A stretch of 64,000 bases of DNA from Fulvivirga sp. M361 (GCF_007097395.1 NZ_VKDC01000004.1:186001-250000); one strand, 5' to 3'. Shown: positions 44,697 to 54,650, counted from the stretch's first letter. Translations and numbers: made by a program. The notes: generated by a model from the sequence alone, not told the origin.

Positions 44697-46985
44697 ATGA
44701 AAAGAAACGTTGTCGGTACCTTAATCATAATTGTATTTGTAGCTTTAGGAATACTTATTTCTTCGCTCAGCCCTGAGCAAAACCCGGAGAGTGATGCCTT
44801 AGACATTCAAGTACAACAACTCCTGAACAAAATGACGGTCGAGGAAAAGGTAGGCCAAATGACCCAGGTTACGATAGATCTTATTCTGAAAGATTATAAA
44901 ACGAATGAGATTGATGAACAAAAACTACGTCATGCTATTCTGGATAAAAAGGTAGGTTCCATACTTAATGTAAAAGAGCATGCTTATACACTGGATACCT
45001 GGCATAAGATAATACGACGCATTCAGGAACTAGCTGTCTCGCAAACACCAAATAAGATCCCGATACTTTACGGTATTGACGCCATTCATGGCAATAATTA
45101 TGTAAAGGGTTCCACTCTTTTTCCTCATAATATCGGCATGGCTGCTACTCGTGACCTATCTCTCGTAGAAAAAACAGCAAAAGTGACCGCTGCGGAGACT
45201 CGCGCTACAGGTATACGATGGAACTTTGACCCCGTATTGGGGTTAGGTCGCCAACCCCTTTGGTCCCGCTTTGAAGAAACATTTGGAGAGGATGTATACC
45301 TCACTTCAGAACTAGGTGTAGCAGCTATAAAAGCCTACCAGGGAACAGGGCCAGATCAGTATGACAACGTAGCAGCTTGTATGAAGCACTTCATTGGCTA
45401 TTCTCTGCCTCTCTCCGGTAAAGACCGTACACCTGCACACATACCTGACAATGTGATCAGAGAATATTTATTACCTCCTTTCGAACGTGCAGTGGCCGCC
45501 GACGTTGCTACAGTAATGATCAATTCCGGTGAGGTTAACGGAGTACCTGTTCACGCCAGTAAATATTTCCTTACCACGCTGTTAAGAGATGAGCTTGGGT
45601 TTAAAGGCGTGGCAGTATCCGATTGGGAAGATGTAATAAGGCTGCACTCACGACATCATGTTGCTGATTCTCCAAAGGAAGCAGTGAGACTGGCGATAGA
45701 AGCGGGATTAGATATGAGCATGGTTCCGTTGGACTTTTCATTTTATGACCTGTTATTAGAACTGGTAAAAGAAGGAACAATATCTGAAAAACGTATTGAT
45801 GAATCGGTAGCTCGTATTCTGAAACTCAAGTACGCAGTGAACCTGTTTGAAGATCCCTTTCCTGAAGAGGAGGCTATAAAAAAATTTCAACTTCCGGAAT
45901 ACAAGGAAGTGGCGCTGGAGGCCGCCAAAGCAAGTATGACCTTACTTAAGAATGAAGGGGGTACATTACCACTACCCGCTTCGGCCAAAGTACTTTTGGC
46001 TGGTCCTGCCGCTAACAATGTAACGTCATTGCACGGCAGTTGGTCTTACACATGGCAGGGCAGAGATGATACTCACTACCCAGGCTCTACGCTCACCATC
46101 AAAGAAGCTTTCGAAAATAAGGTAGGAAAAGCCAATGTCATCTGCCACTCGGTACGTAGCTATGAAGATGAACGGAATTTCGATACAGCATTGCTTCGAT
46201 CAGACGCCAAAAATGCCGACTATATCGTACTTTGCCTGGGAGAAGATGCTTATGCCGAGTCCCCCGGAGTTATTGATGATCTCACTTTAGATCCTAGACA
46301 ACAAGCCCTTGCCCAGGCCGCTGTCGCCACCGGCAAACCGGTAATATTAGTGTTAATCGAAGGCCGGCCACGTGTAGTTTCTGCCGTTACGGATGAAATG
46401 AAAGGTATCCTTTTAGCTTATCGCCCGGCCTCTCAGGGCGCGAATGCCATCGTTGCTACGTTATTAGGAGAGCACAACCCTTCCGGGGTACTCCCTTTCA
46501 GCTACCCGAAAAGCACTGGGGATGTACTTGCCTATGACCATAAACACCCCGAGCGTATCAGAGAAGACATCCCTAACACCTATGGCGATGGGGGGTACAA
46601 GCCTCACTGGCCCTTTGGCTATGGATTAAGTTATACCTCTTTTAAATTCAGTAAGCTGAAAGTGGATAAAACGACCTTTTCCGTAGACGAGTCGATCACA
46701 TTGACGGCGACTGCTACCAACACCGGCAGCAAAGAAGGTAACGTAGTTGTAGAGTTATATGCCAGGGACCTTTACGCCTCTGTTACCCCTAATTTTAAGC
46801 GATTGAAGCGATTTAAAAAAGTTAACCTGCAACCGGGAGAATCAAAGAACATGGCCTTCACTTTAACTGCCGCCGACCTTTCATTTATCAACGCAGTGAA
46901 AGAAAGAGTGACTGAACCCGGACAATTTGAATTTATGATAGGAGAAGAAACCGTGAGCGTGGAATTACTGGCAACGGGTTCTTAA
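44697..46985 (+). CDS. glycoside hydrolase family 3 beta-glucosidase-like enzyme
   Basis: A 762-residue exo-glycosidase with an N-terminal anchor/signal helix (NVVGTLIIIVFVALGILISS). The GH3 N-terminal barrel contains GIDAIHGNNY and the nucleophile segment GVAVSDWEDV (Asp near residue 309). A C-terminal GH3 domain (PASQGANAIVATLLGEHNP, LPFSYPKSTGDV) and a fibronectin-III-like tail (PFGYGLSYTSFKF, GNVVVELYARDLYASV, LQPGESKNM) complete the standard architecture. It probably removes terminal beta-linked glucose or similar sugars. It is the only glycosidase in the locus, opposite the hybrid regulator. Confidence 0.94.
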   Translation: MKRNVVGTLIIIVFVALGILISSLSPEQNPESDALDIQVQQLLNKMTVEEKVGQMTQVTIDLILKDYKTNEIDEQKLRHAILDKKVGSILNVKEHAYTLDTWHKIIRRIQELAVSQTPNKIPILYGIDAIHGNNYVKGSTLFPHNIGMAATRDLSLVEKTAKVTAAETRATGIRWNFDPVLGLGRQPLWSRFEETFGEDVYLTSELGVAAIKAYQGTGPDQYDNVAACMKHFIGYSLPLSGKDRTPAHIPDNVIREYLLPPFERAVAADVATVMINSGEVNGVPVHASKYFLTTLLRDELGFKGVAVSDWEDVIRLHSRHHVADSPKEAVRLAIEAGLDMSMVPLDFSFYDLLLELVKEGTISEKRIDESVARILKLKYAVNLFEDPFPEEEAIKKFQLPEYKEVALEAAKASMTLLKNEGGTLPLPASAKVLLAGPAANNVTSLHGSWSYTWQGRDDTHYPGSTLTIKEAFENKVGKANVICHSVRSYEDERNFDTALLRSDAKNADYIVLCLGEDAYAESPGVIDDLTLDPRQQALAQAAVATGKPVILVLIEGRPRVVSAVTDEMKGILLAYRPASQGANAIVATLLGEHNPSGVLPFSYPKSTGDVLAYDHKHPERIREDIPNTYGDGGYKPHWPFGYGLSYTSFKFSKLKVDKTTFSVDESITLTATATNTGSKEGNVVVELYARDLYASVTPNFKRLKRFKKVNLQPGESKNMAFTLTAADLSFINAVKERVTEPGQFEFMIGEETVSVELLATGS

Positions 46986-47003
46986 AAACAATAGCCGAGA
47001 TAT

Positions 47004-47057
47004 ATAGCTGACTCTCTGTAAATGCTGATCCTACTCTACCCGCAGAGCGTCAGCTAT
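47004..47057. terminator. hairpin between convergent GH3 and aspartate kinase genes
   Basis: ATAGCTGACTCTCTG (47004-47018) is complementary to CAGAGCGTCAGCTAT (47043-47057) at 14 of 15 positions across a 24-base loop. It lies 18 bases after the plus-strand stop and just before the minus-strand gene end, so it could end transcription from both sides. No strong T-run adjoins it. Confidence 0.5.
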
Positions 47058-47061
47058 TATC

Positions 47062-48375
47062 TCAAAAAATTCCTTGATTCAGACCGATAAGGGCCTCTTT
47101 TTTATAATTGGTATCTACCAATAGTGAAATGTTATTTCTACTACCTCCATAAGACACCATCCGTATGGGTACCTGAGGAATAGCATCAAATATTTTTTTG
47201 AGTACGCCCTTTTTCTCCGAGATCATATTACCGACAATACATATAATAGACTGGTTTTGATCTACTTCCACCATACCAAAAGTCTTCAACTCTTCAATAA
47301 TTTCATTTAAATGAAGTTCGTCATCTATGGTCAATGAAACGGCCACTTCCGAGGTGGTCACCATATCTATAGGCGTCTTGTATTTTTCGAATACCTCAAA
47401 GATCTTTCTTAGAAAACCATAGGCCAGCAGCATACGAGTAGATTTTACTTTAATAGCAGTAATACCGTCCTTAGCTGCAATAGCACGTATTCCGACAGCT
47501 GCATCCGTAACACCTATGAGTGTGCCAGGCGCTTGCTCATCTATGGTACTTTTCAATCGCACCCGGGTGCTGTACTTTTGCGCAGGTACAATAGAAGAAG
47601 GGTGTAATATCTTAGCTCCAAAATAAGCAAGTTCAGCAGCTTCATCGAAAGTAAGTTCGCTGACGGTGGAAGTGTTATCGACTATTCTGGGGTCATTGTT
47701 GTGCATTCCATCAATGTCCGTCCATATCTGGACTTCTTCTGCACGGATGGCTGCTCCAATTAAAGAGGCTGTATAATCACTACCTCCACGCTTTAAGTTG
47801 TCGGTTTTACCTTCCGGGTTCTTACATATGAAGCCCTGGGTAATGAACAGCGTATTTTCAGATTGCTTTATCAGTCCGGAAAGCTTTTCGCCTATTTTTT
47901 CCACTTCCGGTTCACCATCTTCATCAATACTCATAAAATCCAGGGCCGGAAGCAACGTATTTTCAATGGCAGTTTCCAGCAGATAGTGATGAAAAAGGTG
48001 GGTAGAGATCAGCTCTCCATACGAAAGCAATGTTTTATTATTTCCTTCATTGAAATCAGGAATGGCTGTAAGCGTACCAATTTGTGTAAAAAAATCATTT
48101 ATAATTTTCCCTCCGGACTCTTTCCCCTCCAAAGTAACATAGAGTTCGTTAACAAAAGCTCTGTATTTTTCCTTTAATTCATCCACCAGCTTCTGCGCAA
48201 TGTGTTGCTTCCTGCTCAATAGTAATTCCCCGATTTCAACTAACGTATTGGTAGTGCCCGAAACAGCTGAAAGCACTACTATCTTCTCTGTATTGTCCCG
48301 GGTGATGAGCTTTGCTACTTTATGCATTCTCTCCGGGGTTCCTACTGAGGTGCCTCCAAATTTGAAAATGATCAT
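47062..48375 (-). CDS. aspartate kinase
   Basis: A monofunctional aspartokinase of 437 residues that phosphorylates aspartate in the first step of lysine, methionine and threonine synthesis. The natural start is the ATG at 48375 (MIIFKFGGTSVG); a longer frame to 48411 is not used. The kinase domain shows KFGGTSVG, SYGELISTHLF, GFICKNPEGKTDNLKRGGSD and FDEAAELAYFGAKILHPSS; the C-terminal third has ACT repeats (IKVKSTRMLLAYGFLRKIFE, ICIVGNMISEKKGVL). No homoserine dehydrogenase is fused. Confidence 0.93.
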   Translation of the reverse strand: MIIFKFGGTSVGTPERMHKVAKLITRDNTEKIVVLSAVSGTTNTLVEIGELLLSRKQHIAQKLVDELKEKYRAFVNELYVTLEGKESGGKIINDFFTQIGTLTAIPDFNEGNNKTLLSYGELISTHLFHHYLLETAIENTLLPALDFMSIDEDGEPEVEKIGEKLSGLIKQSENTLFITQGFICKNPEGKTDNLKRGGSDYTASLIGAAIRAEEVQIWTDIDGMHNNDPRIVDNTSTVSELTFDEAAELAYFGAKILHPSSIVPAQKYSTRVRLKSTIDEQAPGTLIGVTDAAVGIRAIAAKDGITAIKVKSTRMLLAYGFLRKIFEVFEKYKTPIDMVTTSEVAVSLTIDDELHLNEIIEELKTFGMVEVDQNQSIICIVGNMISEKKGVLKKIFDAIPQVPIRMVSYGGSRNNISLLVDTNYKKEALIGLNQGIF

Positions 48376-48558
48376 TGATCTATTGTTTATTTTGAGGCGC
48401 AAATTTAACAATATACCCCATTCATTGATAAGGCAGCCGTCATATCCTCAATAATTTGAGACATTTTTAATAAAAGGGGCCCTTTATTAAAAGGTTATTA
48501 GTTATTATGTAGAATCAAGGCTGTAATTCAATCACTCGAAAACAATAAGGCGGTCGTC

Positions 48559-50031
48559 TTACTCACCTATCTGCTCCAAAAACATCTCTGCTTTCCGGAT
48601 ATGGGTTTCTAATTTGGTCTGATCCATCTTATTAAGCAGATTTATCATCATACTCATGCGTTGATTCCCGGCAAACTCTTCCCGATGCATAAAGATAAAC
48701 CTCCAATAGAGTGCATCCCACACCTCACACCACTCACCCTTCTTATAGTTGCTCATTTTCAGAACATAGTTTGAGCTTGAAATGTACGGTTTGGTGGAAA
48801 GTAAACCTCCGTCAGCATAGAGTGACATACCGTAAACATTGGGCACCATCACCCAGTCATAAGCATCAATAAAAAGCTCCATGAACCAACGGTAAACATG
48901 GTTAGGATCAAACTCACACAACAGCATAAAATTACCCAATAGCATAAGTCGCTCAATATGGTGGCAATAACCATATTTTAGTACCTTTTTGATCGTATCA
49001 TCTATGGGTTCAATACCCGTATCACCCGTCCAGAAAGAATGGGGAAGCGCTCTATGGCAGGAAAAATGGTTTGTGGTACGTTGACAGACACCTTCGATGG
49101 TATAGATCCCCCGCATAAATTCTCTCCATCCGATAATCTGTCGAATAAAGCCTTCAAAACTATTGATCGGAAAATCATCCTTTTGATGACGCTTTGACGC
49201 AATCTCTACAACTTGTTTAGGGGTGATCAAACCAATGTTCAATGCGGGGGTAAGCAATGAATGAAACAAAAAGCTCTCTTCCTTAACGATTGCATCTTCG
49301 TAGTCTCCAAAAAGTGTCATACGGTTATCCAGGAAATGATTTAAACTTTCCTGTGCCTGCTCAAAATTGACGGGATAAATAAAGCTTTCCAAACTTCCAT
49401 AGTTAGAGGGGAAATGGTCATTCACGTATCGCTTGGCTTCCCTGACAAATTCATCTTCCAGTATCTGATAAATGGCTGGCAAGCGAAGATTTTTAGGAAG
49501 TTTCTTTCGATTGTCCTCATCAAAACTCCATTTCCCTCCAACAGGCTCCTTTCCATGCATCAGAATATCAAAAGCCTTCCGTTGTTCTTTATAAAAAGTA
49601 CCCATACGGTATCCATGAGCCGTTTTTTTCAAACGTTGTCTCAACTCATTCTGAGAAGTGATAAACAATGGACTTTCGTAAAAGGTAATAGAAACTCCAT
49701 GCTTTTGGGAAAACCGTTTCAGCCTGCGGTCTAACAGATAATCTACCGGGTCAACGACATGTATTTTGGTGGTCTCTTCTTTTCTTAAAGCGTTGAATAA
49801 TTCATCCAATCCTGTATGGCCGGCTTCAATATACTGTGTGTTATACCCGTTTTCTATCAAGAACTGCTCATAGTATTTCATCGAAGCCCGGTGAAGTACC
49901 AGTTTCATCTTATGAAAAGGGTACTGCTTGAAAAACAAATGGTCTTCTATTAAAATAACCCTCTCCAGATCACTGTTCAAGACAGGGGTTTTTTCAAAAA
50001 GCTGGTGAGGGAATACCAATGCAATCTCCAT
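48559..50031 (-). CDS. cryptochrome/photolyase-related protein (DPRP type), Fe-S cysteines not conserved
   Basis: A 490-residue relative of the deoxyribodipyrimidine photolyase-related (PhrB/FeS-BCP) group. An N-terminal Rossmann region (EIALVFPHQLFEKTPVLNSDLE) is followed by the helical FAD-binding domain (FPINSFEGFIRQIIGWREFM, HIERLMLLGNFMLLCEFDPN, DAYDWVMVPNVYGMSLYADG, STKPYISSSNYVLKMSNY). The Fe-S cysteines of the PhrB type do not align: where these have CxxC and later C, this protein has SNYKKGEWCEV, and the first Cys position reads TGIEPID. It may repair DNA photolesions or act as a light sensor. It follows the aspartate kinase gene on the same strand. Confidence 0.85.
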   Translation of the reverse strand: MEIALVFPHQLFEKTPVLNSDLERVILIEDHLFFKQYPFHKMKLVLHRASMKYYEQFLIENGYNTQYIEAGHTGLDELFNALRKEETTKIHVVDPVDYLLDRRLKRFSQKHGVSITFYESPLFITSQNELRQRLKKTAHGYRMGTFYKEQRKAFDILMHGKEPVGGKWSFDEDNRKKLPKNLRLPAIYQILEDEFVREAKRYVNDHFPSNYGSLESFIYPVNFEQAQESLNHFLDNRMTLFGDYEDAIVKEESFLFHSLLTPALNIGLITPKQVVEIASKRHQKDDFPINSFEGFIRQIIGWREFMRGIYTIEGVCQRTTNHFSCHRALPHSFWTGDTGIEPIDDTIKKVLKYGYCHHIERLMLLGNFMLLCEFDPNHVYRWFMELFIDAYDWVMVPNVYGMSLYADGGLLSTKPYISSSNYVLKMSNYKKGEWCEVWDALYWRFIFMHREEFAGNQRMSMMINLLNKMDQTKLETHIRKAEMFLEQIGE

Positions 50032-50082
50032 AAAACTTTAAACAGCTCTGAAAGCATTGTGTTTTATGACCGAACAGTCACT

Positions 50083-51822
50083 TTATTTTATAAGTCTATA
50101 GACCGGATAAGTCAAATGTGCCTTTTCATAGTATTCTGAATGTTTGTAAATAAAATCCAATTGTGCGTACCAGTTTTCAGCAAACTCGCTGTTGATCTTC
50201 TTTTTTGCTTCAAAGGCTTGTTTAAGTTCAGCGTCATTTTTCAATAAATGCCAGGCCACCTCTTCAAAGACGTAAGGAGAAAAACCTTCTTTCTGCTGAA
50301 GTATGGTATCGAAAAAATTCCAGGAGAAAAATGAATCTGTTGCCTCAGGCTCCAGCGTTTCCACCAGGTAGCGCCCGGCAAATTGACCGGTGGGAAATAT
50401 ATAATCACCGGCACGAAAGGTAAGCGTGTCATTGAATACTTTTAACCCAACGTTTTTATGAGAGAAGTGACCTTCGTAAGGACGGGCAGTAGAATTATAC
50501 TTTTCTATTGAATAACCTTCCACCACAATGGAAGTATCCCCCTTTACCCTATGAAAGACAACCCTGTTCGCCAACAACCGGTCAATTACATTATGCCAGC
50601 CCTGTGGAACTATATATGCCTTCGGAATAACTGTTTCCCTGTTGGGAGTGAAGTAATTATAATAAGGAATAGTAGCCGTAAATGGTCGGTTCCTACCATA
50701 AAGCAATCGTGACTTACCGGTCACTTTGCTATCTATCATTTCTCCCACATACCCCTTGAAGGCTATTTCCTTATATTGCCCCTTACTTAAGCGCCAGCTC
50801 AATGCCACTGTATCACCGGCCTGAAATCTTTCACCTTGCTCCGCTTTCAATGCACGTATCTTCCTGCCGTCACTCTGCGCCAATTCCAATATTGTTTCCA
50901 GGAAATCGTAGGTCGCCTGTACTCTTCTGTCAAAGGGTTTAAGCATGTGTGTTTCTATCATAAATCCCAGCGTATGGAATAAAGTGGTATAACCCGTAGA
51001 ATACCGTGGATTATCTAAAAACTGTGAAAATCCTTCCTTATCCGGCGCCGTGTTGAAAACATTGACATACGGAACAATTTCGTTGCCTTTGTCTTTTATT
51101 ATGGATTCAAGTTTTGGGGTAAATTCATTCTCAATGTAAGTCCCCATGGCCCCACCCATTTTACAATATTGCGTTGCCAGATGCGTGATATTGTACTGAT
51201 AATCGGCCCCGTTGCTAACGTGCGTATCGATAAAGATATCCGGGTTAACATGATGGAATATGTCATAAAATGCCAGCGTATTGCGCGTATCCGCTTTGAT
51301 AAAATCACGGTTCAAATCATAGTTACGGGCATTTCCCCTGAAGCCATATTCTTCCGGTCCATTTTGATTTACCCGGGTAACACTATTCCTATTTAGTGCA
51401 CCCCCTATATTATAAACAGGTACAATAGCTAATATGGTATTCTCGATCAACGAATGCTTTTCTTTATTCATGGCATAGTCCCTCATCAGCATCATGCTGG
51501 CTTCAATACCATCCGGTTCGCCGGGATGAATACCATTGTTCACCAGAATAATGGCCTTACCTTTTTCAAAAGACTTTTCGAAGTCAAATTCCTTCTCAAG
51601 GTCGAGAATCACTAAATGGAGTGGTAAGCCACTGTCTGTCATTCCCATTTCTTTCATTTGGATAAAGGGCGATTGGTCTGTCAAATGCCGGTAATAAGCG
51701 ATTACTTCGTCGTAGGTTGCAGTGGCTTTACCCGAGGAAGTTTCAAATACTGTCTCCAAAGATTGTTGTCCAAAAGCCTGAAGAAATAAGAACGTGAACA
51801 ACAAGAATAAAAGTGCTTTCAT
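50083..51822 (-). CDS. secreted M14-family zinc carboxypeptidase
   Basis: A protein of 579 residues. The ATG at 51822 gives a signal peptide (KALLFLLFTFLFLQAFGQ); an in-frame upstream extension to 51906 is not homologous-looking. The M14 fold has the zinc ligands in NNGIHPGEPDGIE (His and Glu) and DTHVSNGADYQY (His), and the catalytic Glu in FMIETHMLKPFDRR. The C-terminal about 230 residues are a beta-rich extension typical of longer Bacteroidota M14 proteins. It removes C-terminal residues from peptides or proteins. It diverges from the nitroreductase gene 57 bp away. Confidence 0.9.
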   Translation of the reverse strand: MKALLFLLFTFLFLQAFGQQSLETVFETSSGKATATYDEVIAYYRHLTDQSPFIQMKEMGMTDSGLPLHLVILDLEKEFDFEKSFEKGKAIILVNNGIHPGEPDGIEASMMLMRDYAMNKEKHSLIENTILAIVPVYNIGGALNRNSVTRVNQNGPEEYGFRGNARNYDLNRDFIKADTRNTLAFYDIFHHVNPDIFIDTHVSNGADYQYNITHLATQYCKMGGAMGTYIENEFTPKLESIIKDKGNEIVPYVNVFNTAPDKEGFSQFLDNPRYSTGYTTLFHTLGFMIETHMLKPFDRRVQATYDFLETILELAQSDGRKIRALKAEQGERFQAGDTVALSWRLSKGQYKEIAFKGYVGEMIDSKVTGKSRLLYGRNRPFTATIPYYNYFTPNRETVIPKAYIVPQGWHNVIDRLLANRVVFHRVKGDTSIVVEGYSIEKYNSTARPYEGHFSHKNVGLKVFNDTLTFRAGDYIFPTGQFAGRYLVETLEPEATDSFFSWNFFDTILQQKEGFSPYVFEEVAWHLLKNDAELKQAFEAKKKINSEFAENWYAQLDFIYKHSEYYEKAHLTYPVYRLIK

Positions 51823-51879
51823 TTGTTTTAGTTTTGACCTTAATGTAATTCTAAGATAAATAATTAAACCACCTGAAGA

Positions 51880-52461
51880 ATGACAATTACAGAAGCGGCG
51901 GATCAAGTTATACGAGAAAGAAGATCCATCTATACCAATATGTTTTCCACAGAGTTAGTGGATGATACCATCATTGAAAAAATGCTTTATAATGCCAACT
52001 GGGCACCTACGCACAAACTGACCGAACCCTGGCGGTTTGTCATATTTAAAGGTCAGGGCCTGCAGGACCTGGCGAAGTTTCAAGCGGACCTGTATAAAAA
52101 ACATGCAGAAAAAAATGGTAATTTCAATCAGGATAAATATGATAAGTTGAAGACTAAGCCCCTTGAATGCTCACATATTATCGCTATTGGAATGAAACGC
52201 AATGAAATAGTACCAGAAGTAGAAGAGGTATGCGCTGTTGCTTCAGCCGTACAGAACATGTGGCTTACCGCCTCTGCGCACAAAATAGGATGTTATTGGA
52301 GTACGGGAGGCGTCGCCTTTTATGATGATGCAAAACCCTTCTTCAACCTGGGAGAAAATGATAAGCTGTTAGGATTTTTGTTTATTGGCAAGCCTAAGAG
52401 TGAAAAGTGGCCTCAAGGAAGAAGAAAACCGATAGAAGATAAGGTAATTTGGCGGTCTTGA
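51880..52461 (+). CDS. nitroreductase-family flavoprotein
   Basis: A 193-residue FMN-dependent oxidoreductase of the YdjA-like branch. Visible signatures are VIRERRSIYTNMFSTE (FMN-phosphate Arg pair), NANWAPTHKLTEPWRFVIF, MWLTASAHKIGCYWSTGGVA, and GFLFIGKPKSEKWPQGRRKP. It probably reduces nitro compounds or quinones using NAD(P)H; the physiological substrate is unknown. It has a clear ATG and lies head-to-head with the M14 peptidase gene and 67 bp before the gamma-glutamyltransferase gene. Confidence 0.92.
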   Translation: MTITEAADQVIRERRSIYTNMFSTELVDDTIIEKMLYNANWAPTHKLTEPWRFVIFKGQGLQDLAKFQADLYKKHAEKNGNFNQDKYDKLKTKPLECSHIIAIGMKRNEIVPEVEEVCAVASAVQNMWLTASAHKIGCYWSTGGVAFYDDAKPFFNLGENDKLLGFLFIGKPKSEKWPQGRRKPIEDKVIWRS

Positions 52462-52528
52462 TCATTTCAGTGGTTATCTTGTAAAAGATAACTGCGCCGT
52501 AGTATTTACACTCATTAAATCAGTCAGC

Positions 52529-54241
52529 ATGAAATGTATGTATTCTAAGTCTTGCACATTTTTAGTCACTCTTTTTCTCCTATCCACATTATCATTTGGG
52601 TCACGGTCGCAGGACCGTATTACCGGCCACGGATTTGCTACCCGCTCCGAGGTGATCGCAAAAAATGGCATGGTAGCTACCAGCCATCCTCTCGCTTCAC
52701 AAGTGGGCCTCGATATTCTCAAAAATGGTGGCAATGCGATTGACGCGGCCATAGCGGCCAATGCTACGCTGGGATTGATGGAGCCCACAGGAAACGGAAT
52801 TGGCGGTGACCTGTTTGCCATAATATGGAGCGCTAAAGATAAAAAGCTATACGGACTAAATGCCAGCGGACGATCACCTGGTAAATTAGATCTGGCGTAT
52901 TTTAAAAAACAAGGATTAACAAAAATACCACCTTTCGGGCCACTCCCTGTCAGTGTTCCCGGTTGTGTGGACGGCTGGTTTGAAATGCATGCCAAATTCG
53001 GTACCATGAAGATGGACCAGATACTACAACCCGCCATAATGTATGCCAAAGAAGGTTTCCCTGTTACAGAACTCATCGGATATTATCTTACCTTATCGTC
53101 AGAACGCTTTAAGGACTATCCGAATTTTGCCGCCACCTACATGCCGAAAGGTAAGCCTCTTACCAAGGGTACACTATTCAAAAACCCATTTTTAGCCAAT
53201 ACCTACGAAAAAATTGCACTGGGTGGAAGGGATGCTTTTTACAAAGGGGATATGGCAAAAATAATCGCCGACTTTATTCAGGACCAGGGTGGTTTCCTGA
53301 GTACCAAGGACCTGGCAAATCATACTTCTGAGTGGGTAGAGCCTGTTTCCACTAATTACCGTGGCTATGATGTATGGGAGCTTCCTCCTAACGGGCAAGG
53401 AATTGCTGCTTTGCAAATTTTAAATATCATGGAAGGGTATGACGTAAAAGAGATGGGATTTGCCAGCCCGGAGTATGTACATCATTTTACGGAAGCTAAA
53501 AAGCTGGCTTTCGAAGATCGGGCAAAGTATTATGCGGATCCGGCTTTCAATAAGCTGCCTGTAGATGAACTCATCTCGGAAAGCTATGCAGCTGAGCGGC
53601 GTAAATTGATCTCCAAAGACCGTGCTGCGAGAAGGTATAACGCCGGTGAACTTGAAAAAGGGAACACGATTTACATGACAGTAGCCGACCAATACGGCAA
53701 TATGGTATCACTTATTCAAAGTAATTATCGGGGGATGGGTTCAGGAATGGTACCTCCTGGGCTGGGATTTATGCTGCAAGATCGTGGGCAACTGTTTTCA
53801 TTGGAAGAAGGGCACTACAATGTAATTGAACCCAATAAAAGACCGTTTCACACCATTATTCCTGCTTTTATTACGAAGGACGGAAAGCCATGGGTAAGTT
53901 TTGGACTTATGGGTGGGGCCATGCAGCCACAGGGGCATGCGCAGATCGTCATGAACCTGGTTGACTTTGGGATGAACCTCCAGGAAGCCGGTGACGCACC
54001 ACGGATGCAACACAGTGGGTCTTCGCAACCCACAGGAGGAACCATGACAGATGGCGGAGAGGTATTGCTTGAATCGGGGTTTAATTATAGCACAGTCAGG
54101 GAGTTGATCCAGAAGGGGCATAAGGTAGGCTTCGGGTTAGGCAGCTATGGTGGTTACCAGGCCATATTATGGGATGAAAAAGAAGGTGTTTACTACGGCG
54201 CCTCAGAGTCGCGCAAGGACGGCCAGGCAGTGGGTTACTAA
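52529..54241 (+). CDS. ggt: gamma-glutamyltransferase (glutathione hydrolase)
   Basis: A 570-residue N-terminal-nucleophile hydrolase with a signal peptide (KCMYSKSCTFLVTLFLLSTL). Ggt hydrolyses or transfers the gamma-glutamyl group of glutathione. The precursor is cleaved before the catalytic Thr, here Thr380 in NTIYMTVADQYGN (aligning with E. coli Thr391). The small subunit carries SNYRGMGSGMVPPGLGFML and MGGAMQPQGHAQIVMN. A conserved GGNAIDAAIAANATLGLMEP segment marks the large subunit. Length is normal. It follows the nitroreductase gene and is followed by a 672-bp gap. Confidence 0.95.
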   Translation: MKCMYSKSCTFLVTLFLLSTLSFGSRSQDRITGHGFATRSEVIAKNGMVATSHPLASQVGLDILKNGGNAIDAAIAANATLGLMEPTGNGIGGDLFAIIWSAKDKKLYGLNASGRSPGKLDLAYFKKQGLTKIPPFGPLPVSVPGCVDGWFEMHAKFGTMKMDQILQPAIMYAKEGFPVTELIGYYLTLSSERFKDYPNFAATYMPKGKPLTKGTLFKNPFLANTYEKIALGGRDAFYKGDMAKIIADFIQDQGGFLSTKDLANHTSEWVEPVSTNYRGYDVWELPPNGQGIAALQILNIMEGYDVKEMGFASPEYVHHFTEAKKLAFEDRAKYYADPAFNKLPVDELISESYAAERRKLISKDRAARRYNAGELEKGNTIYMTVADQYGNMVSLIQSNYRGMGSGMVPPGLGFMLQDRGQLFSLEEGHYNVIEPNKRPFHTIIPAFITKDGKPWVSFGLMGGAMQPQGHAQIVMNLVDFGMNLQEAGDAPRMQHSGSSQPTGGTMTDGGEVLLESGFNYSTVRELIQKGHKVGFGLGSYGGYQAILWDEKEGVYYGASESRKDGQAVGY

Positions 54242-54628
54242 CGTATAGTCACACTTTCTTCTTCGCTGAACTGGTGTTACGTCAATGATTAAATGACGTA
54301 TCCGATGTTGATTATGCATAGTGTTTGCAGGAACCATAGTTATCCGATGAGGTAGCAGTTGGCAAGAAGCAGTAAGCGTTTGTCATATTGTCCCGTCCTA
54401 ACTTCCGCAACCGAAATTCAATGATTTCATAACTTACAGGTTATCATATTTTAAGTTTTCATTTCGCGTTATTTGGGTGTCCCAGCGGTTATTTACGTAA
54501 GTTTTTGGGTGTTTGTTTGTGAAAAAACTAATGAAGGCTGTCTTAGATATAAGTAAGATTTTTGCATTACATGATTTAACTAAAGCTGGTAGAAATATGG
54601 AGTAGCTGGATTGATTTCTATCGAAGTG

Positions 54629-54650
54629 TTTCCCCCGCCAGCGGGGGAAA
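54629..54650. repeat. GC-rich perfect hairpin
   Basis: TTTCCCCCGC (54629-54638) pairs perfectly with GCGGGGGAAA (54641-54650) over a two-base loop. Its GC content stands out against the AT-rich surroundings, and it lies about 390 bp from the nearest gene end. Confidence 0.6.

Noticed and set aside
52474-53076. 200-codon minus-strand frame
   Set aside because: It is entirely antisense to the N-terminal part of the gamma-glutamyltransferase gene, shows no family features and has low-complexity, Pro/Ser-rich composition of a shadow frame.
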